A stretch of DNA of 32,218 bases. Source: an uncultured bacterium (GTDB lineage Bacteria > Actinomycetota > Actinomycetes > S36-B12 > CAIYMF01). This document shows, piece by piece, positions 10,360 to 18,026 of the stretch. The notes under the pieces were generated by a model. The model was not told the DNA's origin. It ran no database searches and saw only the letters and a program-made list of their open reading frames with translations. Numbering within the stretch: the first letter of the stretch is position 1; every line of letters starts with the position of its first letter. The position numbers and the translations under genes were made by a program. Location: positions 1 through 32,218 of the forward strand of contig CAIYMF010000093.1 of assembly GCA_903927265.1 (NCBI GenBank). Reading direction: 5' to 3'.

Positions 10360-12195
10360 TCAACTCTCGTCGTATTCGGCGACCACTTTGGCACCCAGTT
10401 CGCGAGCCGCCAGTGCAACACCGGAAATCTGGTCGTCGTCGGCATCGGAATCATCAACGGTCGGCTCTTCTATCGCCTTCGCCGCCGCCCGCGCCTTCTT
10501 GGCCGGCGCCGACTCATCGGCTGCATCAGGCGCCGCGCCGGAAGGAGCCACCGCTCCTGGATCAAGGGTGAGGTCGGGGGTGAGGTCGACATGCATCACG
10601 GCCAAGATCGCCTCACGCAGTCGGGTGTCGTGACCGGACTTGCGAGCAAAGGCGAGAGTGCCACTCTCAGGGACAGCCACCGTGAGCGTGTCACCACTCA
10701 CCCCGATGGGTGCACTGCGCTCGAATGCGGTCCACGCCACTCGGCTGTCGAGTTTGAGCTTCTCGAGAACCGCGGGCCACATGGTGCGCACTGCCGCGAG
10801 ATCGACTGTGACCGCATCCTTGCTGGCAGGCGGCGCAACGACCGGTGGAGTTTCGGCCACGACTGCCGTCGCTGGCACTGCTGGCACTGCTGGCACTGAT
10901 GGCACTGCTGGCACTGCCGGAACTGCCACAGGCGACGTCGCTGTGCTGGGGGCCACCTGTGAGAGGCGCGGCGGTGGCGCACTCGGTGCCGCGACAGGGT
11001 GCGTGGCAGCGGCCGCACTCACATCGGCCGGACCCTGCGCGAGCCGCGCTTCCACTCGGTCGAGCCGCACCAGCGTTCCACGCACATCGTCGTCAGCGCC
11101 CGGAAGAAGCAGGCGCGCCGCCAGCAATTCCAGTTGAAGTCGCGGCGCCGTCGCCCCCTTGAGCTCAGAAAGACCCTCATTGGTGAGATCGGCAGCGCGC
11201 GATAGTGCCGCGAGGCCCATGCGCTCGGCCTGTCCGGCGAGTACCTCCAAGCGATCGGGCGAGGCATCAACGAGTCCGTGGGATGCCGCATCAGGGGCAG
11301 CGGCAAGAACGATGAGGTCACGCAGTCGTTCGAGCAGATCGGTGGCGAATCGACGCGGGTCGTGTCCGCCCGTCACCACACGATCAATCACGCTAAACAA
11401 CGCGGGGCCATCGCTCGTGGCCAATGCTTCCGTGACCTCATCAAGTAGCGAGTCAGCCGTGAAACCCAACTGCGCGACCGCGTCGTCGTAGGTAAGCCCA
11501 GCCGCGCCAGACCCGCCAATCAGTTGGCCCAACACGCTGAGCGCATCGCGCACACTTCCTTGACCGGCACGTGCCACCAGCGCAAGTGCCGCTGGCTCAT
11601 AACCAATTCCTTCGGAGTCACATATCGAGGCAAGGTGATCTTGCAGGGTGCGATCGGGAACGAGTCGGAATGCGTACTGGTGCGTGCGTGATCGGATCGT
11701 GCCAATCAACTTGTCAGGCTCAGTAGTCGCGAAGATGAAGCGCAGGTGCGCCGGTGGCTCTTCCACCAACTTCAGCAGCGCGTTGGCCGCTTCCGGTGTG
11801 AGCTGGTGCGCCTCGTCAATGATGTACACCTTGTAGCGCGATGACGCAGGTGCGTAAGCCGCACGCTCGCGCAGATCGCGCGCCTGATCGATTCCTCGGT
11901 TACTCGCCGCATCGAGTTCGATCACGTCGAGCGAGCCAGGACCATTGGGCGCGAGTGCGACACAGGAATCGCACACTCCGCACGGCTCGGACGTCGGCCC
12001 TTCAGAGCAGTTGAGACTGCGCGCGAGGATGCGAGCACTTGAGGTCTTGCCACAACCACGCGGTCCGCTGAACAGATACGCGTGATGCACACGATCGGAA
12101 TCCAGCGCCCGCGAGAGGGGGCCGGTGACATGCTCCTGCCCAATCACGTCGGCAAACCGGCCGGGTCGGTAGGTGCGGTACAACGCCAAGGTCAC
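10360..12195 (-). CDS. dnaX: DNA polymerase III subunit gamma/tau
   Basis: A 611-residue clamp-loader ATPase. Walker A is GPRGCGKT at 44-51; the zinc-binding cysteines are Cys63, Cys72, Cys75 and Cys78; Walker B is IIDEAH at 125-130; SRC-type sensor residues are in TIRSRTHQYAF. The C-terminal part has a Pro/Ala/Val linker made of VPA repeats (about 420-445), a tau-like domain (VRTMWPAVLEKLKLDSRVAWTAF) and an acidic tail. It loads the sliding clamp and couples polymerases at the fork. The GTG start is six bases after TAGGGT, with no ribosome binding site, so the mRNA is probably leaderless. First gene of dnaX-recR; the SRP RNA lies just upstream on the same strand. Confidence 0.97.
   Translation of the reverse strand: MTLALYRTYRPGRFADVIGQEHVTGPLSRALDSDRVHHAYLFSGPRGCGKTSSARILARSLNCSEGPTSEPCGVCDSCVALAPNGPGSLDVIELDAASNRGIDQARDLRERAAYAPASSRYKVYIIDEAHQLTPEAANALLKLVEEPPAHLRFIFATTEPDKLIGTIRSRTHQYAFRLVPDRTLQDHLASICDSEGIGYEPAALALVARAGQGSVRDALSVLGQLIGGSGAAGLTYDDAVAQLGFTADSLLDEVTEALATSDGPALFSVIDRVVTGGHDPRRFATDLLERLRDLIVLAAAPDAASHGLVDASPDRLEVLAGQAERMGLAALSRAADLTNEGLSELKGATAPRLQLELLAARLLLPGADDDVRGTLVRLDRVEARLAQGPADVSAAAATHPVAAPSAPPPRLSQVAPSTATSPVAVPAVPAVPSVPAVPAVPATAVVAETPPVVAPPASKDAVTVDLAAVRTMWPAVLEKLKLDSRVAWTAFERSAPIGVSGDTLTVAVPESGTLAFARKSGHDTRLREAILAVMHVDLTPDLTLDPGAVAPSGAAPDAADESAPAKKARAAAKAIEEPTVDDSDADDDQISGVALAARELGAKVVAEYDES
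10871..10927. repeat. 9-bp tandem repeat inside dnaX
   Basis: About six copies of GCTGGCACT (some with one or two changes) encode the VPAVPAVPS linker between the ATPase part and the tau-like C-terminal domain. Being in multiples of nine, it can change length without breaking the frame. Confidence 0.85.
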
Positions 12196-12201
12196 GTCGC
12201 C

Positions 12202-12207
12202 ACCCTA
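12202..12207 (-). promoter_or_regulatory. -10 box for a leaderless dnaX transcript
   Basis: TAGGGT on the minus strand, six bases (12196-12201) before the GTG start at 12195. Same sequence and spacing as at 4501 and 12975. Confidence 0.55.
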
Positions 12208-12228
12208 GTCGCGACACCGACATGAAGG

Positions 12229-12316
12229 GACCCCCCGCACACCCGCCAGAGCCTGCCTACCCTTGCTGCCTTCCGGCCCTGGGGGGTTTCAGCGGGGTGA
12301 CGCCGCACGAGGGGTC
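12229..12316 (-). ncRNA. ffs: Signal recognition particle RNA, small bacterial type
   Basis: The minus strand carries the SRP domain IV core CAGGGCCGGAAGGCAGCAAG, including the GGAA tetraloop and the asymmetric AGCA loop that binds Ffh M domain. The ends pair: GACCCC (12316-12311) with GGGGUC near 12229-12234, and flanking stems pair as well. Length about 90 nt, the Alu-less type. With Ffh it targets membrane proteins. A -10 box TACTCT (12328-12323) sits seven bases before the assigned 5' end. Ends are accurate to a few bases. Confidence 0.93.
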
Positions 12317-12322
12317 GCCCCC

Positions 12323-12328
12323 AGAGTA
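12323..12328 (-). promoter_or_regulatory. -10 box of the SRP RNA gene
   Basis: TACTCT on the minus strand just upstream of the RNA, placing the start near 12316 where the end-to-end pairing begins. Confidence 0.5.
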
Positions 12329-12372
12329 CGCGATGAAGCGACCGCGGGTCACGGGGCACCAAGCCGAGCCGG

Positions 12373-12378
12373 TAAGTT
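12373..12378 (+). promoter_or_regulatory. -10 box of the tRNA-Ser gene
   Basis: TAAGTT lies seven bases before the first base of the tRNA (12386), which would make the primary 5' end nearly the mature end. The 57 bases 12329-12385 thus carry divergent promoters for two stable RNAs. Confidence 0.45.
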
Positions 12379-12385
12379 CTGACGC

Positions 12386-12470
12386 GGAGGATTCGCATAG
12401 TGGCCTAGTGCGCACGCTTGGAAAGCGTGTTGGGTGCAAGCCCTCGCGGGTTCGAATCCCGCATCCTCCG
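12386..12470 (+). tRNA. tRNA-Ser (anticodon GGA)
   Basis: An 85-nt class II tRNA. Acceptor GGAGGAT pairs with ATCCTCC (12463-12469) with G as discriminator base. Anticodon stem CACGC/GCGTG encloses loop TTGGAAA, anticodon GGA at 12420-12422, reading UCC/UCU. A long variable arm follows, then T-arm GCGGG-TTCGAAT-CCCGC. CCA is not encoded. Confidence 0.97.
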
Positions 12471-12473
12471 CTC

Positions 12474-12488
12474 ACAGCCCAAGGCTGT
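12474..12488 (+). terminator. Short hairpin after the tRNA
   Basis: ACAGCC-CAA-GGCTGT forms a six-pair stem starting four bases after the tRNA. There is no T-run, so it may be a weak terminator or a processing signal. Confidence 0.35.
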
Positions 12489-12510
12489 CGCCGAGCGCCC
12501 AGATTCGGGT

Positions 12511-12914
12511 GAGTCCAGGTGGCGAGTAAGGGAATTTCTCGGAGCCTGCGACGAGCATTCCCGTCACGCCACCACGGACGAACCCGAGAACGTGAGTCCA
12601 GGTGGCGAGTAAGGGAATTTCTCGGAGCCTGCGACGAGCATTCCCGTCACGCCACCACGGACAAACCCGAGAACGAGAGTCCAGGTGGCGAGTAAGGGAA
12701 TTTCTCGGAGCCTGCGACGAGCATTCCCGTCACGCCACCACGGACGAACCCGACAACGTGAGTCCAGGTGGCGGGCAAGGGAATTTCTCGGAGCCTGCGA
12801 CGAGCATTCCCGTCACGCCACCACGGACGAACCCGACAACGTGAGTCCAGGTGGCGAGTAAGGGAATTTCTCGGAGCCTGCGACGAGCATTCCCGTCACG
12901 CCACCACGGACGAA
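12511..12914. repeat. Five tandem 83-bp repeats with an internal hairpin
   Basis: Units start at 12511, 12594, 12677, 12760 and 12843; the last is cut after 72 bases. Spacing is exactly 83 bases each time and the copies differ at only about six positions. Each unit holds an interrupted dyad; in unit 1 it is GGTGGCG 12518-12524 with CGCCACC 12567-12573, GGGAAT 12530-12535 with ATTCCC 12557-12562, and CTCG 12538-12541 with CGAG 12552-12555, loop of ten. All differences fall in the linker or the AGTAA bulge. As 83 is not a multiple of three, it is not a protein repeat. The array fills most of the gene-free stretch 12471-12986; apart from it I see only the tRNA hairpin and the promoter at 12975. 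Confidence 0.97.
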
Positions 12915-12974
12915 GGATCACCCGGAGTACGCAGTGATCACGCGCGTCGTCACCACTTCACCCGGTCGTCCGGT

Positions 12975-12980
12975 TAGGGT
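12975..12980 (+). promoter_or_regulatory. -10 box for a leaderless LytR_C transcript
   Basis: TAGGGT followed by six bases and the ATG at 12987, without a ribosome binding site. Third occurrence of this exact layout in the window. Confidence 0.55.
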
Positions 12981-12986
12981 CGCACT

Positions 12987-13586
12987 ATGAGTCAGCGCGC
13001 GCCCAGTGGTCAGCGCAGTGGTTCATCGCGCGGAGGCACCAAGCCGATCACCATTGTGCTGCTCATCCTCGCGATGTTGGCACTCTTCGCTGCGGGCTTC
13101 GGGGTTTCACGGTTCTTCGCGGGCCGCAGCGCGTCAACGGTGGCACCGACTCCGGCTCCCTGCGTCACCGTAAGCGTCACGCCAGGTGCGAGCCTTCCTA
13201 AGCCGGCCAAGGTGAAGGTCAACGTCTACAACTCAACGAAGACGGCCGGACTCGCTCGTCGTACCGCAGCGGAAATCAAGAAGCGCGGATTCGTCATCGG
13301 AACCGTCGCCAACGACCCGGCTGGCGCGGTCGTCAAGGGAGTCGCTGAGATCAGATACGGCCCAGACGGCGAGCCGGGTGCCGAACTCCTGGCCCTCTAC
13401 ATTCCCGGTGCGACCTTGATCGCTAACGACACCACCGGAACCGCCGTCGACCTCGCAGTTGGCCCCGACTTTGGCGCCATCCTCACCAACGCGCAGGTCG
13501 CAGGAGCGATTGCCTCCCCGTCGCCCACGACCACAGGCGCCGGCTGCCCCTCGCAATCTGCTGCGTCAGCGAGCCCCTCGGCCTAA
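12987..13586 (+). CDS. Membrane-anchored LytR_C-domain protein
   Basis: A 199-residue protein: a short basic, Ser-rich cytoplasmic N-terminus, one membrane helix at about 20-44 (ITIVLLILAMLALFAAGFGVSRFF), a Thr/Pro linker, and a globular part from about 72 to 168 that resembles the LytR C-terminal domain (VKVNVYNSTKTAGLARRTAAEIKKRGFVIG, then AEIRYGP). The tail is low-complexity Ser/Pro/Ala. This domain occurs alone or after LytR-CpsA-Psr transferases in actinobacteria and is associated with the cell envelope; its biochemical role is unclear. The stop lies three bases from the stop of the convergent EAL gene. Domain call is by pattern. Confidence 0.78.
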   Translation: MSQRAPSGQRSGSSRGGTKPITIVLLILAMLALFAAGFGVSRFFAGRSASTVAPTPAPCVTVSVTPGASLPKPAKVKVNVYNSTKTAGLARRTAAEIKKRGFVIGTVANDPAGAVVKGVAEIRYGPDGEPGAELLALYIPGATLIANDTTGTAVDLAVGPDFGAILTNAQVAGAIASPSPTTTGAGCPSQSAASASPSA

Positions 13587-13589
13587 CGC

Positions 13590-15407
13590 TTACAGCGGAA
13601 GCCTTGCTCCCAGCATGTCCTTCGCATCACTCTCATTGAGTGGCTTGCTGAAGAGGAACCCCTGCGCGACCCGGCAACCCATTTCGATCAGCCGTTGCCG
13701 CTGTGCTTCCGTCTCGACTCCCTCGGCGATGACTTCCAGTCCCAGTTCGCGACCGAATGCCATCAGAAGCCGAGCCACCGGAGTTCCTGAACGCAGGTCG
13801 TCAATCGCCGACACAAAACTGCGATCGATCTTCAAGGTGTCGAAGGGCATCGAGACCAGTCGACCAGGGCTGGAGTACCCGGTGCCGAAGTCATCGAGCG
13901 ACAGTCGCACCCCCTGAGCAATCAACTCGCTGAGCGGTTCGAGAACCGATTCAGAGGCGAGTTCGGAGCTCTCCGTGATCTCCAGAGCCAGCCTCGTCGG
14001 CGCCACGCCGTGCTTGGTGAGCAATCCGAGAACCGACTCGACGAGATCCGGGCGGCGAAGCTGCTCGGGTGACAGGTTGACGTGCAGCACGAGGTCGGGG
14101 GCACGATCTGACCAGCCCGCCAACGCACTCAACGCTGCGTCGAGAACGGTCATCCCGATGTCGTGCACGAGTCCGGCCCGCTCGGCCAACGGAATAAACA
14201 CGGCCGGAGATTCGCGGTGCCACCTCGCGAGCGCCTCAACGGCGATCAATTCACCGGTCTGAAGATTTACGATCGGCTGGTAGGCGACCGTGATTTCGCC
14301 CTGCTCAACCGCGCGGCGCAAGTCATCAACAAGTTGCTGCAAGGCACGATCACTCGCTGCCAGTTGGGCATCGAACACCGCAATGGAACCCCGGTCTATG
14401 TTGCGCGCATGTCGCTGAGCAGTGTCAGCTCGTGCCACCAGTTCCTCGGCACCCAGCCCCGGTTCGGAAACTGCCACACCCGCACACGCGCTGAGGCCAG
14501 CAGATAGGCCGTCCACTCGGCCACCGGCCACCACAACGTTCTGTCCGATCACCGCCGCCGCCATGACGTCGTGGATTGCGGTGCTGGGAAGCATTACGGC
14601 CACACTGCTACCCCACAACCGAGCCAAGGTTGCGTCCTCGGGTAGCGAGTGGGTCAGAGTCTCAGCGATTTCGCGCATCACTTCGTTGGCAGCGCCATGC
14701 CCGCGCGCACCGGTCAGGTGGCTGAGCCCGTCAATCTCCAACAGAATGACCGCAGCTGGCGAACCGTCGTCGATGCGCACCGCAATGCGCTCGAAGAAGG
14801 CCCGACCATTGAGCAGGCCCGTCAGCCAATCCTCGTCACCGAGTCGTTGAAGCCGCGCATCACTGCGCGCGCGTTCGAGAGCAAGGGCGGCAAGATAGAC
14901 AAAGAGGTCCATGAGTTCGTACTCGTCGGCGGTTGGCGAACGCACCTCGGGGTAGTACATCCCGAAGGTTCCGAGGAGGTCACGGTTCGGATCAAGGATG
15001 GGCGTGGACCACGAGGCACGAAAGCCGTTGTCGACCATGAGTTGGTCGAGGCCGATCCATAATTCATCGCCCACGACATCCTCGGTGATGACTTGCTCAC
15101 GCCGGTAGGCCGCCGTGCCGCATGATCCGAGTGCGGGGCCTGGTCGCAGTCCTTGAATCGCCGCGAGAAAGTCATCAGGAAGTGACGGCTGGCCGCCGGT
15201 TGACAGCAATTCATCGGAAGATTCGTCGTACATCATCAGATTGACCGAGGTACCACCTGGCGCTCGCCGCTCAGCGAAGAGCGCAATTTCGCGAAGCACC
15301 GAATGCACTTCTTCACCGCGTGCAATCATCGCGAGGATTTCACGCTGATCGCGCAGCGCCTCGTCAGCTGGGTAAGCAGCTGCAGGCCGAAGCGGACGCG
15401 ACGTCAT
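13590..15407 (-). CDS. GAF-GGDEF-EAL c-di-GMP phosphodiesterase candidate
   Basis: A 605-residue cytoplasmic protein. A GAF sensor is at about 15-165 (GSCGTAAYRREQVITEDV, STPILDPNRDLLGTFGMYY). A GGDEF domain follows (DWLTGLLNGRAFFERI) whose active site reads WGSSV where GGDEF is expected, so it should not make c-di-GMP. The EAL domain has IAVEALARWH, HVNLSP, LALEITES, LSLDDFGTGYSS, IDRSFV, IAEGVET and QGFLFSKPL, all key metal and catalytic residues, so c-di-GMP hydrolysis is likely. ATG 15407 is chosen because AAGGAG lies eight bases upstream (15421-15416); the frame stays open 20 codons further. It is monocistronic, with a dyad at its promoter, convergent with the LytR_C gene. Confidence 0.9.
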   Translation of the reverse strand: MTSRPLRPAAAYPADEALRDQREILAMIARGEEVHSVLREIALFAERRAPGGTSVNLMMYDESSDELLSTGGQPSLPDDFLAAIQGLRPGPALGSCGTAAYRREQVITEDVVGDELWIGLDQLMVDNGFRASWSTPILDPNRDLLGTFGMYYPEVRSPTADEYELMDLFVYLAALALERARSDARLQRLGDEDWLTGLLNGRAFFERIAVRIDDGSPAAVILLEIDGLSHLTGARGHGAANEVMREIAETLTHSLPEDATLARLWGSSVAVMLPSTAIHDVMAAAVIGQNVVVAGGRVDGLSAGLSACAGVAVSEPGLGAEELVARADTAQRHARNIDRGSIAVFDAQLAASDRALQQLVDDLRRAVEQGEITVAYQPIVNLQTGELIAVEALARWHRESPAVFIPLAERAGLVHDIGMTVLDAALSALAGWSDRAPDLVLHVNLSPEQLRRPDLVESVLGLLTKHGVAPTRLALEITESSELASESVLEPLSELIAQGVRLSLDDFGTGYSSPGRLVSMPFDTLKIDRSFVSAIDDLRSGTPVARLLMAFGRELGLEVIAEGVETEAQRQRLIEMGCRVAQGFLFSKPLNESDAKDMLGARLPL

Positions 15408-15456
15408 GAATCCAACTCCTTGAAAGTCAAGCGACGGTTCACCACACCCGGATGCA

Positions 15457-15478
15457 GTGTCACCCAAACTAGTGACAC
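15457..15478. promoter_or_regulatory. Promoter with flanking dyad for the EAL gene
   Basis: GTGTCAC (15457-15463) and GTGACAC (15472-15478) form a perfect 7-8-7 inverted repeat. On the minus strand the spacer contains TAGTTT (15471-15466), a -10 box about 60 bases upstream of the ATG. A repressor on this dyad would cover the -10 region. No regulator is assigned. Nothing else is recognisable in 15479-15563. Confidence 0.5.
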
Positions 15479-15563
15479 GAGCAGGTTTGCGCCAGTCCCG
15501 CGTGTTTCACGTCACACCGTCGAAGATTCCCTCGCGCCGGTTTTGCGCTAGTTGCAAGCGCAG

Positions 15564-18014
15564 TTATCCGCGAACGCGCGCGCGATCGGGGTCGTAGAAC
15601 GGACGCAACGACAACGTGGCGGGGCATCGCTCGCCCGAGACGACGACTTCAAAGCCACCCTCGGCAAGCCATGCAGGAGTAACGCCTTCGTCCCACGTGA
15701 TCGTGGCGAGGCCAACCGCAGCGCCGAGCGTGTGCCCGTAACCGCCGGCAAGTACGTAGCCCACCCATTCACCGTTGCGGAACACCGGCTCAGACCCGTA
15801 GAGCAACGGATCAGGAGAACCGAGCAGAACCGACACCGTGCGCTCGCGCTTATCTCCTCGCTTAGCCTGCAGTGCCGCCTTGCCGCGGAACTGCGTGGGC
15901 TTATCCCACGCAACTGCGAATGCCAGGCCCGACGACACGGGATCGTCGGTGTTCTCGATGTCAATTCCGTAATCGCGGTAGCCCTTTTCAAGGCGCAGGC
16001 CATTCATCGCAGCGAGTCCGACCGGCTTGAGACCGAGATCATCGCCCACGGCTTCCAAGGTCTCCCACACTGAGACGGCTTGGTCGGCAGGAACGTACAA
16101 CTCGAAGCCGAGTTCGCCGACGTACGTCACGCGAAGCGCCCACATGCGCGAATACCCGACCTCGATTTCCTGAGCGGTGAGGTACGGGAACGCTTCCTCC
16201 GACAGATCATCGGGGCTTACTCGCTGCAGCAACTCTCGCGAGTTGGGGCCCTGAACCGTCAGGAGTGTGTACCCAGCAGTGACGTCGGTGACTGTCGCGA
16301 ATTCGCCTTCGCGCACTTCGTCGTTGAGCATCTTCTCGACCCGGCGGTGAGTGACGTCAGAAACCACCACCATGAACCGCTGCTCATCGAGTCGCGTCAC
16401 CGTGAGGTCGGCCATGATGCCGCCTCGATCATTGAGCCACTGCGTGTAGACCACGCGTCCGACAGCACCTGCCACATCGTTGGCGCTGAGGCGATCGAGA
16501 ATGTCCGCCGCGTGCGGGCCCTGTACGAGGAACTTCGACATGAGGGTCATGTCCATCACGCCCACTGCCTCGCGAATCACGCGGTGCTCTTCGGCCACGA
16601 TGGGAGTCCAGTAGCCGCGTCCCCACGTGTAGGGAAGGTGCGGATTCTCGCCCGTGGGCGAGAACCATTCGGGGAATTCCCAGCCGGCCGACGGCGCGAA
16701 GTACGCACCCTTGCGCTCCCACACCTCGTGCAACGGAGTGCGACGAATTCCGCGCGCAGTCTTCTGATGGAACGTCGGCGGCACACTGTCACCGAACAGC
16801 ACACCGAGTTGCTCGACGATGCGCTCGCTACGGAAACGCAGCGTATTTTCGTGCGGGTTCGCGCGCTCGACCGTGAACGCCGTGATGTCGACGGGGCAGT
16901 AGCCCTCGATGATCCAGGTGGCGAGGGCACTTCCCACGCCACCGCCGGACAAGATTCCCACGGAGTTCAGACCGGCCGCGGCGAACATGCCCTCCACTTC
17001 AGGAACCGGACCAAGCATCGGTGCCACGTCGGCGGTAAAACTCTCGGGTCCGCAGAACAGGGTGCGAATGCCGGCGTCGGCCAGACTCGGAATGCGCGCC
17101 ATCGCGCGATCGAGATGCGGGGTCATGCGATCCCAGTCAGCCGGAATGGTTCCGAATGCGAAATCGTTCGGCGCCCCTTCGGGATGCCACGCCGCACCCT
17201 CGGGCTCGAACAGCCCGACCATCATGCCGCCGCCCTCTTCGCGGTAGTAGCCATACGACTTCGGGTCTTCAACGATGGGAAGATCGCGGTTCACGCCCTC
17301 CATCGGTTCGGTTAACAAGTAGTAGTGCTCTGCCGCCTGCAACGGGATGTCAACGCCCACCGTGCGCGCCAGTTGCCGCGCCCACAATCCGGCAGCGACG
17401 ACGACCGTCTCGCACTCGACCACACCCTGATCAGTTGTGACACCGGTGATGCGACGACCCTCACGAACGAAACCCGTAACAGTCACGCCCGTAGCGATCG
17501 TCGCGCCACCGAGTTGCGCCCCCTTCGCCAACGACGTGGCAACACCCACTGGATCGGCGCGCCCTTCGTCAACGACATAGGACGCTTCGAGGACATCATC
17601 AACTTTGAGCAACGGGAACAGTTGCAACACTTCGTCCGGTCCGATGAGTTCGTTCGGAACGCCGTAGCCCACCTGGAAATCGCGCTCGCGGCGAATCGAC
17701 TCGCGGTGATGCACATCGGTCGCGATGTGAAGGTGCCCGACGGGGCGGAATCCGGTGGAGTGCCCCGTCTCCTCCTCAAGCCGCGCGTAGAGATCGCGCG
17801 AATACCTCGAGAACCACAGCGAGGTCTCATCTTTGTAGCCGGCACTTGTGATGAGGCCCGCCGCGTGCCACGTGGTTCCGGCAGTGAGTTCGTGCTTCTC
17901 AAGCAGCAGCACGTCACTCACGCCGAGCTTGGTGAGGTGATACGCGATGGAACACCCGATGACACCGCCACCGACGATGACAATTCGGGCGCGCGATGGT
18001 AGAGACACGGACAC
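15564..18014 (-). CDS. Dimethylglycine/sarcosine dehydrogenase-like FAD-GcvT protein
   Basis: An 816-residue protein with the two-part plan of dimethylglycine and sarcosine dehydrogenases. The N-terminal FAD-dependent DAO half has the dinucleotide motif GGGVIG at 15-20 and TTWHAAGL with His50, the position that binds FAD covalently in the mammalian enzymes. The C-terminal half is of the GcvT/aminomethyltransferase type (MSKFLVQGPHAADILDRL, TLLTVQGPNSRELL, GLAAMNGLRLEKGYRDYG), which passes the removed methyl group to tetrahydrofolate. It should oxidatively demethylate an N-methylated amine. The GTG start follows AAGGAG by six bases, 12 bases after the transporter ATPase stop, so the two form an operon. 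Exact substrate is open; dimethylglycine is the first guess. Confidence 0.9.
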   Translation of the reverse strand: MSVSLPSRARIVIVGGGVIGCSIAYHLTKLGVSDVLLLEKHELTAGTTWHAAGLITSAGYKDETSLWFSRYSRDLYARLEEETGHSTGFRPVGHLHIATDVHHRESIRRERDFQVGYGVPNELIGPDEVLQLFPLLKVDDVLEASYVVDEGRADPVGVATSLAKGAQLGGATIATGVTVTGFVREGRRITGVTTDQGVVECETVVVAAGLWARQLARTVGVDIPLQAAEHYYLLTEPMEGVNRDLPIVEDPKSYGYYREEGGGMMVGLFEPEGAAWHPEGAPNDFAFGTIPADWDRMTPHLDRAMARIPSLADAGIRTLFCGPESFTADVAPMLGPVPEVEGMFAAAGLNSVGILSGGGVGSALATWIIEGYCPVDITAFTVERANPHENTLRFRSERIVEQLGVLFGDSVPPTFHQKTARGIRRTPLHEVWERKGAYFAPSAGWEFPEWFSPTGENPHLPYTWGRGYWTPIVAEEHRVIREAVGVMDMTLMSKFLVQGPHAADILDRLSANDVAGAVGRVVYTQWLNDRGGIMADLTVTRLDEQRFMVVVSDVTHRRVEKMLNDEVREGEFATVTDVTAGYTLLTVQGPNSRELLQRVSPDDLSEEAFPYLTAQEIEVGYSRMWALRVTYVGELGFELYVPADQAVSVWETLEAVGDDLGLKPVGLAAMNGLRLEKGYRDYGIDIENTDDPVSSGLAFAVAWDKPTQFRGKAALQAKRGDKRERTVSVLLGSPDPLLYGSEPVFRNGEWVGYVLAGGYGHTLGAAVGLATITWDEGVTPAWLAEGGFEVVVSGERCPATLSLRPFYDPDRARVRG

Positions 18015-18026
18015 GACTAACTCCTT

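Noticed and set aside
12257..12475. Open frame antisense to the SRP RNA and tRNA-Ser (begins MSGGCGIRTREG)
   Set aside because: It is the reverse strand of a tRNA plus repeat of RNA gene sequence; this kind of false ORF is well known and has no start signals.
12511..12914. CRISPR array
   Set aside because: The whole 83-bp unit is repeated; there are no unique spacers, and no cas genes are in the window.
12418..12977. Overlapping plus-strand open frames across the 83-bp array
   Set aside because: They are repeat-derived, change frame with every unit because 83 is not divisible by three, and have no ribosome binding site.
16080..17315. 411-residue plus-strand frame opposite the FAD-GcvT gene
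   Set aside because: Antisense to a gene with clear FAD and GcvT motifs; Arg/His-rich shadow translation.
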